A model generated the notes under the pieces. That model was not told where the DNA came from and did no database searches. It saw nothing but the letters and a program-made list of their open reading frames with translations. From the NCBI GenBank assembly GCA_934168355.1, contig CAKPNI010000040.1, positions 1-9,784 on the forward strand: DNA of 9,784 bases, written 5' to 3'. The position numbers and the translations under genes are program-made. Positions 1 to 5,580 of the stretch are shown piece after piece (the first letter of the stretch is position 1; each line of letters begins with the position of its first letter). Source of the stretch: an uncultured Clostridia bacterium. Its GTDB lineage: Bacteria; Bacillota; Clostridia; TANB77; CAG-508.

Positions 1-1146
1 ACAATAAATAATTTACCAAATATAAGTGATGTAAAAATATATTGTGAAATTCTTGAAAAATTAGGTGCAAAAATACAATGGAATTCTGCAAATGAAATAA
101 CAATAGATTCAAGAGATATAAAAACAACAGAAGCTCCTTTAGAGCTTACAAGTAAATTCAGAGCATCATACTACCTATTAGGAAGCTTGCTTAGTAGAAA
201 AGGTTCAGCAACAGTAGGAATGCCCGGCGGATGCAAATTAGGTGCAAGACCTATTGACCAACATATAAAAGGTTTTGAGGCATTAGGAGCAAATGTAGAA
301 ATCGGACAAGGAAAAATCGTTGCAAAAGCAAAAAAATTAAAAGGAACATCTATATATATGGATATTACATCTGTTGGAGCAACAATTAATGTAATGCTTG
401 CAAGTGTTTTAGCAGAGGGTATAACAATAATAGATAATGCTGCCAAAGAGCCCCATATAGTTGATGTTGCAAACTTCTTAAACACAATGGGAGCAAACAT
501 AAAAGGAGCAGGAACAGATACAATAAAAGTTACAGGAGTAAAAGAACTTACAGGAGGCGCTACATATTCTGTCGTTCCTGACCAAATAGAAGCTGGAACA
601 TTTATGGTTGCAGCAGTTGCGTCAAAAGGAAATATTTTACTAAAAAACTGTATCACCAAACACTTAGAAGCAATAACAGCTAAAATATGTGAAGTTGGTG
701 GAACAGTAGAAGATTATGGAGATGCAATAAGAGTCTCATGTAATAAAAGACCGAACAAAGCAACAATAAAAACACTTCCATACCCGGGATTTCCAACAGA
801 TATGCAGTCACAAATGGGAGTAATTTTATCAATAGCTGATGGCACATCTGTAATAAATGAAAGTATATGGGATTCACGTTTTCAATATACAGAAGAACTT
901 AACAAAATGGGTGCAAAAATTACAGCACAAGGAAAATCCGCATTTTTCGAGGGTGTAAAAGAACTTAAAGGAGCTCCAGTATATGCCTCAGATTTGCGTG
1001 CAGGTGCAGCATTAATTGTTGCCGGTATAGTCGCAAAAGGCACAACTGACATTTACAACTTAGAATATATTGATAGAGGTTATGAAAATATTGAAGAAAA
1101 ATTCCGTAGCCTAGGGGCTAAAATAAAACGTGTTGAAGAAAATTAA
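1..1146 (+). CDS. murA: UDP-N-acetylglucosamine 1-carboxyvinyltransferase, 5'-truncated by window edge
   Basis: MurA transfers enolpyruvate from PEP to UDP-GlcNAc in the cytoplasm, the first committed step of peptidoglycan synthesis. The reading frame is open from base 1 and gives 381 residues. By comparison with E. coli MurA (about 419 residues), roughly the first 38 residues, including the conserved lysine near residue 22, lie before the window. Visible family motifs are the active-site loop PGGCKLGARP, with the catalytic cysteine at 232-234 (equivalent to E. coli Cys115, the fosfomycin target); FPTDMQ, with the catalytic aspartate at 799-801 (equivalent to Asp305); and the C-terminal IDRGYENIEEK. 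Because the loop has Cys rather than Asp, the enzyme is predicted to be fosfomycin-sensitive (inference). walJ follows after 53 bp on the same strand. No truncation or frameshift is seen in the part present. A TTG at 187 opens a shorter frame but is internal. Confidence 0.97.
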   Translation, partial: TINNLPNISDVKIYCEILEKLGAKIQWNSANEITIDSRDIKTTEAPLELTSKFRASYYLLGSLLSRKGSATVGMPGGCKLGARPIDQHIKGFEALGANVEIGQGKIVAKAKKLKGTSIYMDITSVGATINVMLASVLAEGITIIDNAAKEPHIVDVANFLNTMGANIKGAGTDTIKVTGVKELTGGATYSVVPDQIEAGTFMVAAVASKGNILLKNCITKHLEAITAKICEVGGTVEDYGDAIRVSCNKRPNKATIKTLPYPGFPTDMQSQMGVILSIADGTSVINESIWDSRFQYTEELNKMGAKITAQGKSAFFEGVKELKGAPVYASDLRAGAALIVAGIVAKGTTDIYNLEYIDRGYENIEEKFRSLGAKIKRVEEN

Positions 1147-1161
1147 TTTCTTCAGCATTTT
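1131..1161 (+). terminator. weak hairpin at the murA stop codon (possible attenuator)
   Basis: TGTTGAAGAAA (1131-1141) pairs with TTTCTTCAGCA (1147-1157), with one G-T pair, across a 5-base loop that contains the murA stop codon. Only four T residues follow before an A interrupts. This could partly terminate or process the transcript between murA and walJ. The thymine tract is poor, so full termination is doubtful. Confidence 0.35.
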
Positions 1162-1199
1162 ATTATGATAAACAAATTGACAAAAAGGAAGAAATACAC

Positions 1200-1988
1200 A
1201 TGTTAAATTTTTGTAGTTTATATAGTGGAAGTAGTGGAAATTGTTTGTTTGTAGAAACAGAAAATACAAAAATACTAGTAGATGCAGGAGTAAGCCTTAG
1301 AAAAATTGAACAAGGTTTGCAAAGTATTGATGTATCTGCTCTAGACTTGGATGCTGTAATTGTAACACATGAACATACAGACCATATTCAAAGTGTTGGA
1401 AATATATCTAAAAAGTTTGATATTCCTGTTTTTGCAACATCTAAAACTTTTGATGCTATGCCAAAACAAAGTGAAAAAATATCTGATAAAAATAAAAAAA
1501 ATATATCCATAGACGAAAAATTCGCGGTTGGAGATATAGAAATTTTACCATTTTCTATCCCGCATGATGCTGCTAATCCTTGCGGATACACACTTTTTTC
1601 AGATAATAAAAAAATAAGTATCGCAACAGATATAGGTCATATGAATAATGATATTGTAAAACATATTGATGGTAGTGAATTTATACTTTTAGAGGCCAAT
1701 TATGACCCAGAAGTTTTAAAATACACTAAATATCCTTTTAAACTAAAGTCAAGAATTGCAGGGCCTACTGGTCACCTTTCTAACCAAGTTGCAGGTCAAA
1801 CCATAAATTATTTAATAAAATCTGGTTTAAAAAATGCAATTCTCGGACATTTAAGTAAAGAGAGTAATTTTCCAGAACTTGCTTACCAAACTGTTGTAGA
1901 TGAATTAATTTCTAATGGTACTAACTTAGATGACATTAATTTATCTATTGCAAGCAGAGATTTACCCGGAAAATTAATACATATATAA
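1200..1988 (+). CDS. walJ: WalJ/YycJ-family metallo-beta-lactamase-fold hydrolase
   Basis: A 262-residue MBL-fold protein, the usual length for YycJ/WalJ. The metal ligands are in family order: THEHTDH (His57, His59, Asp61, His62), His122 in SIPHDA, Asp144 in ATDIGH, and later His192 and His217 (ILGHLSKES). The N-terminus has the SLYSGSSGNC signature typical of this family. A Bacillus homologue has been reported as a 5'-3' double-strand DNA exonuclease linked to mismatch repair, and in Bacilli the gene sits in the walRK (yycFG) operon; here it follows murA instead. The ATG at 1200 is chosen because AAGGAAG (1185-1191) lies 8 bases upstream and the conserved N-terminal motif starts directly after it. 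It probably shares the murA transcript. The exact substrate here is not known. Confidence 0.9.
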   Translation: MLNFCSLYSGSSGNCLFVETENTKILVDAGVSLRKIEQGLQSIDVSALDLDAVIVTHEHTDHIQSVGNISKKFDIPVFATSKTFDAMPKQSEKISDKNKKNISIDEKFAVGDIEILPFSIPHDAANPCGYTLFSDNKKISIATDIGHMNNDIVKHIDGSEFILLEANYDPEVLKYTKYPFKLKSRIAGPTGHLSNQVAGQTINYLIKSGLKNAILGHLSKESNFPELAYQTVVDELISNGTNLDDINLSIASRDLPGKLIHI

Positions 1989-1994
1989 TTTGCA

Positions 1995-2208
1995 TTGTAG
2001 AGAAAATAAAATTTAAAAATTTCAAATTTTTTGTAATTGCTTTCTGGAGCAATTATTTTTTTGCGTAGATTTCTTCAACTCATTTATTTTTCAAATCATT
2101 TTATCAAAAAAATTTAATAGAGGTAATTTTTATTTTAGCTTTATATTAAGGGGCATAAAGTTTAAATTTCATTTTTCTTTATTCAATTGGATTTTATTTT
2201 CTCTACAA
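1995..2208. repeat. 18-bp perfect inverted repeat enclosing 178 bp of non-coding DNA
   Basis: TTGTAGAGAAAATAAAAT at 1995-2012 is the exact reverse complement of 2191-2208. The enclosed segment contains the walJ terminator and no convincing gene. A perfect 18-bp match this close together is unlikely by chance even in AT-rich DNA. It could be the ends of a MITE-like element or the closing stem of a structured RNA. No clear target-site duplication is visible outside the arms (TGCA on the left, GATT on the right). Confidence 0.5.
2034..2062 (+). terminator. Rho-independent terminator after walJ
   Basis: TAATTGCT (2034-2041) and AGCAATTA (2048-2055) form an 8-bp stem around TTCTGG, followed by seven T residues (2056-2062). 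It lies 45 bp after the walJ stop and closes the murA-walJ unit. On the other strand no thymine tract follows, so it acts in one direction. Confidence 0.8.
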
Positions 2209-2226
2209 GATTAATAACATTTTTAT

Positions 2227-2334
2227 TTATTTGTCTAATTTTAATTCTTTTATTAATTTTATGGTTAAAAATTTAATAACTAAAATTCTGACAATAATAA
2301 ATATTGATATAAATAATATTATTTTTAGAAACAT
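2227..2334 (-). CDS. small 35-residue membrane peptide, candidate gene
   Basis: The minus strand encodes a 35-residue peptide beginning MFLKIILFISIFIIVRILVI and ending in a lysine-rich tail (KELKLDK, stop TAA). Residues 5 to about 25 form one hydrophobic segment with a single arginine (Arg16); the tail is basic, as in single-pass membrane peptides. The gene is supported by AAAGGA (2348-2343) 8 bases before the ATG, and by a TTGACA-N17-TAACAT promoter (2407-2379) giving a predicted leader of about 38 bases. Tandem Spo0A-type boxes lie just upstream of that promoter. It is divergent from abrB. I do not recognise the peptide. By size and character it could be a sporulation membrane peptide or a type I toxin-like peptide, but nothing in the sequence decides this. 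It is too short for statistical coding support, so its reality rests on the signals around it. Confidence 0.55.
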   Translation of the reverse strand: MFLKIILFISIFIIVRILVIKFLTIKLIKELKLDK

Positions 2335-2378
2335 AATAACTTTCCTTTGATTTAATTTTTTTGTCACTTTCTGTTATT

Positions 2379-2407
2379 ATGTTACACCCATTTACATATT
2401 TTGTCAA
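2379..2407 (-). promoter_or_regulatory. sigma-A promoter reading toward the small membrane-peptide gene
   Basis: On the minus strand, TTGACA (2407-2402) and TAACAT (2384-2379) are separated by 17 bp. The -35 is perfect. The same -10 hexamer, TAACAT, is seen in the promoter of the VanW-family gene at 5504-5509. Predicted transcription start is near 2372, about 24 bases before the ribosome binding site of the 35-residue gene. Confidence 0.65.
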
Positions 2408-2416
2408 GAAAAATCG

Positions 2417-2433
2417 TTCGACATAATTCGACA
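2417..2433 (-). promoter_or_regulatory. tandem Spo0A boxes (TGTCGAA x2)
   Basis: The minus strand reads TGTCGAA (2433-2427), TTA, TGTCGAA (2423-2417): two exact 0A-box heptamers with 10-bp periodicity in direct orientation. TGTCGAA is the established Spo0A recognition core. Two 0A boxes with this spacing are also what I recall of the Bacillus subtilis abrB operator. They end 9 bp upstream of the -35 of the minus-strand promoter (about -45 to -61), a place from which Spo0A could activate it. They lie about 66 bp upstream of the abrB -35. Confidence 0.75.
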
Positions 2434-2498
2434 AACATTGTATTTGTGCCATCTTCCAACATCAATCGTCATTTTTTTGGAAAAATTTGTATTTTTTA

Positions 2499-2527
2499 TT
2501 GACCTTCGACAAAAAATGTGGTAATAT
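2499..2527 (+). promoter_or_regulatory. abrB sigma-A promoter with extended -10
   Basis: TTGACC (2499-2504), a 17-bp spacer and TAATAT (2522-2527), with TGG directly before the -10 as an extended -10 element. Predicted start near 2534, giving a leader of about 40 bases to the abrB ATG. Confidence 0.8.
2505..2511 (-). promoter_or_regulatory. Spo0A box inside the abrB promoter spacer
   Basis: The minus strand reads TTTTTTGTCGAA, an exact TGTCGAA core (2511-2505) preceded by T residues as in the extended 0A consensus. It starts directly after the -35 hexamer, so a bound regulator would block RNA polymerase. Repression of abrB by Spo0A-P is established in Bacillus subtilis; the same logic is inferred here from site and position. 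Confidence 0.75.
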
Positions 2528-2574
2528 ATACTCTGTTAAACATAACAACATATATAATTAAGGAGGAACAAAAA

Positions 2575-2838
2575 ATGAAATCAACAGGTATTGTTAGAAA
2601 ATTAGATGAATTAGGTAGGGTTGTTATTCCAAAAGAAATTAGAAATAAATTAGATATAGAAGAAAAAGATCCAATCGAAATTTATTTAGACGGTACATCA
2701 ATCATTTTAAAAAAATTCGAAACAGGATGTATTTTTTGCAATAACTCAAAAGAATTAGTTTCTTTTAAAGACAAATTAGTTTGCAAAAAATGTCTTTCAA
2801 AAATAAATTCTTTGGATATTGAAGAAGAAGATAAATAA
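2575..2838 (+). CDS. abrB: AbrB-family transition-state regulator with cysteine-pair tail
   Basis: An 87-residue DNA-binding protein. Residues 1-50 are the AbrB/SpoVT swapped-hairpin domain and start with KSTGIVRKLDELGRVVIPKE, nearly identical to Bacillus subtilis AbrB. The C-terminal part differs from the Bacillus protein: Cys52-x2-Cys55 and Cys70-x2-Cys73 form a small zinc-ribbon-like pair, a form known from clostridial AbrB homologues. AbrB proteins act as dimers or tetramers and repress post-exponential genes. The ATG at 2575 is chosen for AAGGAGG (2560-2566) 8 bases upstream and for the conserved N-terminus; a GTG at 2518 would start inside the promoter. It converges on rsmI, as in Bacillus subtilis. 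Predicted regulation is by Spo0A through the box at 2505-2511. Metal binding by the cysteines is inferred. Confidence 0.95.
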   Translation: MKSTGIVRKLDELGRVVIPKEIRNKLDIEEKDPIEIYLDGTSIILKKFETGCIFCNNSKELVSFKDKLVCKKCLSKINSLDIEEEDK

Positions 2839-2882
2839 AAATAAAACTTAAATTAGTGTTTTGCTAATTTAAGTTTTATTTT
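2838..2882. terminator. bidirectional terminator between abrB and rsmI
   Basis: A 19-bp perfect stem (2838-2856 with 2864-2882) around TGTTTTG. The arms end in A/T tracts, so transcripts from either side finish in U-rich RNA. The outer bases overlap the stop codons of both genes (TAA 2836-2838; TGA 2884-2882). It serves both convergent units. Confidence 0.9.
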
Positions 2883-3707
2883 CATTTACTTAAAAAATAT
2901 TGATAAATCTCGTTTTTATTAACTCCCCTATCTTTTGCAATCTTTTTTATAATTTCTTTTTTGCTCAATCCCTGTTTTTCGTATACATTGTAATGTTCAT
3001 CCAAGCTCAAATTATTTAATATATTTTCGTTATTAACTTCATGACTTCCCTCAATTAATAAAATCATTTCGCCTTTTAAATTTTCACTTTTCTCTATAAT
3101 TTCATCAATATTTCCTCTAATAAATTCCTCATGAATTTTAGTTAATTCCCTTGCTAGAACAATCTTTCTATCCCCCACAACAACTTTTAAATCATTTAGA
3201 GTATCTTTTATTTTATGTGGTGCCTCATAGATAATTAGTGTTTTATTTTCATTTTTTATTTCTTCTAATTTTTCTTTTCTTAATTTTTTATTTAATGGTA
3301 AAAATCCAAAAAATACAAATTCCTTTGTATCTAAACCAGATGCAATTAAAGCATTTATGGCTGCACATGCTCCCGGAACTGGAATTACATCTATATTTTC
3401 CTCTATTGCTTTTTTTGCAATTACTTCACCCGGGTCAGAAATCCCGTGGTGTTCCTGCATCTGATACAACTGCAATATTTTTTCCATCTCTTAATTTTTC
3501 AATTAAAATATTTTCTCTTTCATCTTCATTGTGTCTATGATTACTTATTAATGGCTTTTTTATTTCAAAATGATTAAGTAATTTTAGTGTATTTCTTGTG
3601 TCTTCTGCCGCAATATAATCTACTTCCTTTAAAATTCTTAATGCTCTTAATGTAATATCTTCCAAATTTCCGATTGGTGTTGCAACCAAATATAATTTTC
3701 CGTTCAT
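2882..3707 (-). pseudogene. rsmI: 16S rRNA (cytidine-1402-2'-O)-methyltransferase, frame broken by a one-base insertion
   Basis: RsmI uses SAM to methylate the 2'-O of C1402 in 16S rRNA. Reading from the ATG at 3707 gives residues 1-87 with LYLVATPIGNLEDITLRAL (5-23), EDTRNT (35-40) and SDAGTP, then runs through RDF into a stop (3437-3435). The frame starting at 3445 continues the motif exactly with GISDPGE and goes on for 187 residues, with PVPGACAA, FFGFLP, YEAPHKI and ARELTKIHEEF, to a TGA at 2884-2882. Removing one base, the G at 3446 (C on the coding strand), joins them into a normal 274-residue protein. Start support is AAAGGA, 8 bases before the ATG. It follows trmN6 by 15 bp in one operon. 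The enzyme is dispensable in E. coli under ordinary conditions, so a true mutation is possible. An assembly error is equally possible because both halves look well preserved. Programmed frameshifting is unlikely. Confidence 0.9.
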
Positions 3708-3722
3708 TTAATGTGTCCTTTC

Positions 3723-4466
3723 TTAAATTTTATTATATATTTTTAAAATTTCGTCTGTATATTTTCCATTTTCATTATAAACATATAGATTGTTCTCAAA
3801 CTCTAAAAATTGCTTTCCATTTTTTACACCTTTTATTAAAACCAAATTTGTTTTTTTATTTTGGTTTGGATACACAAATTTTATCTTTTTTGGTTCTATT
3901 CTATTTTTTCTCATTACCGTAAAAATATCAACTAGTCTATCTGGTCTATGTACCATGTAAAATTCACCATAATCTTTTAGTAAAAATGATGATATTTTGA
4001 TAAAATCCTCTAAAGAAGCTGTAATTTCATGCCTTGAAATTAGTTTTTTGTCATTTTCATTTATTATTCCTGTATTTATTTTTTTATATGGCGGATTTGT
4101 TGTAATTACATCAAAACTTCCTCTTTCATATTTTTTATCTAAGTCTAAAATATTTGTATTTATTATTTCTATTTTTTCTTCTAATTCATTTAATTTTACA
4201 CTTCTTTTTGCCATGCCAGCTACCTCTTCTTGAATCTCTACTCCAACAAATTTTGTATTTTTCGTTTTTCCATATAAAAGAATTGGTATAATTCCTGTAC
4301 CTGTTCCTAAGTCTATGACTTTGGATTTTTGCTTTATGTTTTTGGCAAAATCGATTAATAAGATACTATCTATTCCGAAGCAGAAACCATATTTATTTTG
4401 TATTATTTTTAAATTTTTAAATTCTAAGTCATCTATTCTTTCATTTTCTTTTAATTCAATTTCCAT
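3723..4466 (-). CDS. trmN6: TrmN6/YabB-family SAM-dependent (adenine-N6) methyltransferase
   Basis: A 247-residue class I methyltransferase. KENERIDDL and NKYGFCFGIDSILL (about 6-37) are typical of the YabB/TrmN6 group, motif I is DLGTGTG (52-58), which binds SAM, and NPPY (124-127) is the amino-methyltransferase catalytic motif. E. coli TrmN6 methylates A37 of valine tRNA1; the substrate of Gram-positive homologues is inferred. The ATG at 4466 is preferred because GGTGA (4475-4471) fits the extended Shine-Dalgarno complement, it lies about 36 bases after the predicted transcription start, and the length matches the family. An ATG at 4493 would have almost no leader. It is transcribed with rsmI, and the yabB-yabC-abrB neighbourhood matches Bacillus subtilis, except that the small yazA gene found there is absent. 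Confidence 0.9.
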   Translation of the reverse strand: MEIELKENERIDDLEFKNLKIIQNKYGFCFGIDSILLIDFAKNIKQKSKVIDLGTGTGIIPILLYGKTKNTKFVGVEIQEEVAGMAKRSVKLNELEEKIEIINTNILDLDKKYERGSFDVITTNPPYKKINTGIINENDKKLISRHEITASLEDFIKISSFLLKDYGEFYMVHRPDRLVDIFTVMRKNRIEPKKIKFVYPNQNKKTNLVLIKGVKNGKQFLEFENNLYVYNENGKYTDEILKIYNKI

Positions 4467-4508
4467 TTGCTCACCATTAATTCTAATTTTCATATTATAT
4501 ATTACTAA

Positions 4509-4537
4509 ATTATACACTAAAAAAGGAGTTTTTTCAA
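4509..4537 (-). promoter_or_regulatory. sigma-A promoter of the trmN6-rsmI operon
   Basis: On the minus strand, TTGAAA (4537-4532), a 17-bp spacer and a perfect TATAAT (4514-4509). Predicted start is near 4502. The -35 overlaps the first base of the start codon of the divergent proline-rich gene, and the spacer covers that gene's ribosome binding site, so the two units share this DNA. Confidence 0.75.
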
Positions 4538-4788
4538 TGAATAATTTATTTTTTGCAAACAACGAAAATGAAAACAGATACCTAGAACAAAAATGTCCAC
4601 CATCACCACCTCCTCCTAAGCCTCCATGTCCTCCTCCTAAGCCCGGCCCAAAAAAGCCTAAAAAGAAAAAAGTTGATTTTAAAACTCTAAAAAAAAATAC
4701 ATGTAAATCATTAAATGAAGTTGAGTATTTTTTAAACAATTTTCAAAGATTTACCAATTGCATAAAATTATACAAAATCCTAAAATAA
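4537..4788 (+). CDS. small proline- and cysteine-rich protein of unknown function
   Basis: An 83-residue protein with a strong ribosome binding site (AAAAGGAG, 4521-4528) 8 bases before the ATG. Three parts are visible: an asparagine-rich N-terminus (1-19), a proline tract with two CPP-type cysteines and two PPPKP units (20-40) running into a lysine cluster (PKKPKKKK, 38-45), and a mixed C-terminal part (46-83) with two further cysteines. There is no signal peptide or membrane segment. The proline tract is encoded by a 14-bp direct repeat, CCTCCTCCTAAGCC (4609-4622 and 4630-4643), so it can grow or shrink by slippage. It precedes the GerMN gene by 66 bp and may share its transcript. I do not recognise the family. 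A spore-coat or adhesive protein is a guess from composition only. No convincing promoter is visible upstream. Confidence 0.7.
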   Translation: MNNLFFANNENENRYLEQKCPPSPPPPKPPCPPPKPGPKKPKKKKVDFKTLKKNTCKSLNEVEYFLNNFQRFTNCIKLYKILK

Positions 4789-4854
4789 AGTTCTAAAATG
4801 GACAACATAAAAATAAGATTTACAAAAGAAAAATTAAGGAGGCTTTTTTAAATT

Positions 4855-5409
4855 ATGAAAAATAAAAAGATATTTTTTTTACTTATTTTAGTTTTAATAA
4901 TTATTTTAATTTCTCTTTATTGGGTAATTAAAAATTTTAAAACAAAAAACTCTACCAATGAAAATAATTCAATTTCCGAATACACACCAGAAGAAGAAAT
5001 CAGTTCTAAACAAATGAGAGAAACTACAGTCACTTTATTTTTTGTAGATACTGATGGTAATATAAAAAGTGAGGGAAAACTTATTGATTCTGCCACATTA
5101 TTGCAAAACCCTTATAAACAACTAATAGAGCTTTTACTTGCAGGTCCGGAAAATGATAGCTTAGTCACTGCTTTTCCTGAAAATACTAAAATTTTAGATG
5201 CCAAAATTGATAATGGATGTGTAAATTTAGATTTTTCGGAAGAATTCTTAAACTTTAAGGATGATACTCAAAAATTTAATATAATTAATTGTATTTTAAA
5301 TACTTTAAAACAATTAAATGAAGTTAATTCTATAAAAATTCTAATTGGTGGAAATTTAAATGACGGATTTGAAGAACAATATAATATTAATAATCAATTA
5401 CAGTCATAA
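4855..5409 (+). CDS. membrane-anchored GerMN-domain protein
   Basis: A 184-residue protein with a lysine-rich start and one transmembrane anchor (about 6-26), a polar linker (27-55), and a single GerMN domain (about 57-170). The domain shows VTLFFVDTDGN, NPYKQLIELLLAGPE, AFPENTKILDAKI and VNLDFSEEF, typical of this fold. GerMN domains occur in Bacillus subtilis GerM, which acts in sporulation and spore germination at the cell envelope; that protein is about twice as long with two such domains, whereas this one has a single copy and no lipobox cysteine. The domain is predicted to lie outside the membrane. AAGGAGG (4836-4842) precedes the ATG by 12 bases, somewhat long. It likely forms a unit with the proline-rich gene and ends at the terminator at 5410-5455. 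Confidence 0.85.
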   Translation: MKNKKIFFLLILVLIIILISLYWVIKNFKTKNSTNENNSISEYTPEEEISSKQMRETTVTLFFVDTDGNIKSEGKLIDSATLLQNPYKQLIELLLAGPENDSLVTAFPENTKILDAKIDNGCVNLDFSEEFLNFKDDTQKFNIINCILNTLKQLNEVNSIKILIGGNLNDGFEEQYNINNQLQS

Positions 5410-5455
5410 ATAAAGCGAAAATCTGATAAATTTTACCAGATTTTCGTTTTATTTT
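5408..5455 (+). terminator. Rho-independent terminator after the GerMN gene
   Basis: ATAAAGCGAAAATCTG pairs with CAGATTTTCGTTTTAT (5410-5425 with 5437-5452, one G-T pair), extended by two more A-T pairs using the end of the stop codon. A T-rich tail follows (TTTT at 5452-5455, then ATCAATTTTTT). The A-rich left side may also let it work from the other strand. Confidence 0.85.
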
Positions 5456-5480
5456 ATCAATTTTTTACCAAGCAAATCCA

Positions 5481-5509
5481 TTGACAAAAACTTAATAATA
5501 TTGTAACAT
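5481..5509 (+). promoter_or_regulatory. sigma-A promoter of the VanW-family gene
   Basis: Perfect TTGACA (5481-5486), 17-bp spacer, TAACAT (5504-5509). Predicted start is near 5516, giving a leader of about 65 bases. No 0A box is present here, unlike the promoters near 2400-2520 and 7200. Confidence 0.65.
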
Positions 5510-5580
5510 AAATAAGTATAATTTAAAGTAATAGTAACAAATTTAACACTAAAACATAAAATAAATATAGAGGTACAAAA

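Larger units (their letters stand above)
1989..2574. other. long AT-rich intergenic region between walJ and abrB
   Basis: About 586 bases without a long gene. It holds, in order, an inverted repeat (1995-2208), the walJ terminator (2034-2062), a minus-strand small membrane-peptide gene (2227-2334) with its promoter (2379-2407), tandem 0A boxes (2417-2433), and the abrB promoter (2499-2527) with its own 0A box. The stretch 2063-2190 shows only an imperfect CTTTAT/ATAAAG hairpin near 2140-2160 and nothing I can name. Confidence 0.7.

Noticed and set aside
1177..1182. TTGACA as a possible walJ -35
   Set aside because: No -10 hexamer at 16-18 bp spacing; it would fall in the walJ start codon.
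2261..2350. Plus-strand 29-codon frame starting ATGGTTAAA
   Set aside because: No ribosome binding site or promoter, AT-rich low-complexity codons, and it overlaps the better-supported minus-strand gene.
2518..2574. GTG start extending AbrB by 19 residues
   Set aside because: It falls within the -10 region of the promoter and has no ribosome binding site; the ATG at 2575 has AGGAGG and the conserved KSTGIVRK start.
3435..3487. Programmed ribosomal frameshift in rsmI
   Set aside because: The shift point (CCA-CGG) offers no slippery repeat, no rare stalling stop at the site and no stimulatory stem; a mutation or sequence error explains it better.
4467..4739. N-terminal extension of the minus-strand methyltransferase frame with a glycine-rich tract
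   Set aside because: It is the antisense shadow of the proline codons of the plus-strand gene, lies upstream of the predicted transcription start, and is not part of the TrmN6 family length.
4798..4851. 17-codon frame between the proline-rich and GerMN genes
   Set aside because: No ribosome binding site of its own, and it overlaps the GerMN ribosome binding site; a coupling leader is possible but unsupported.
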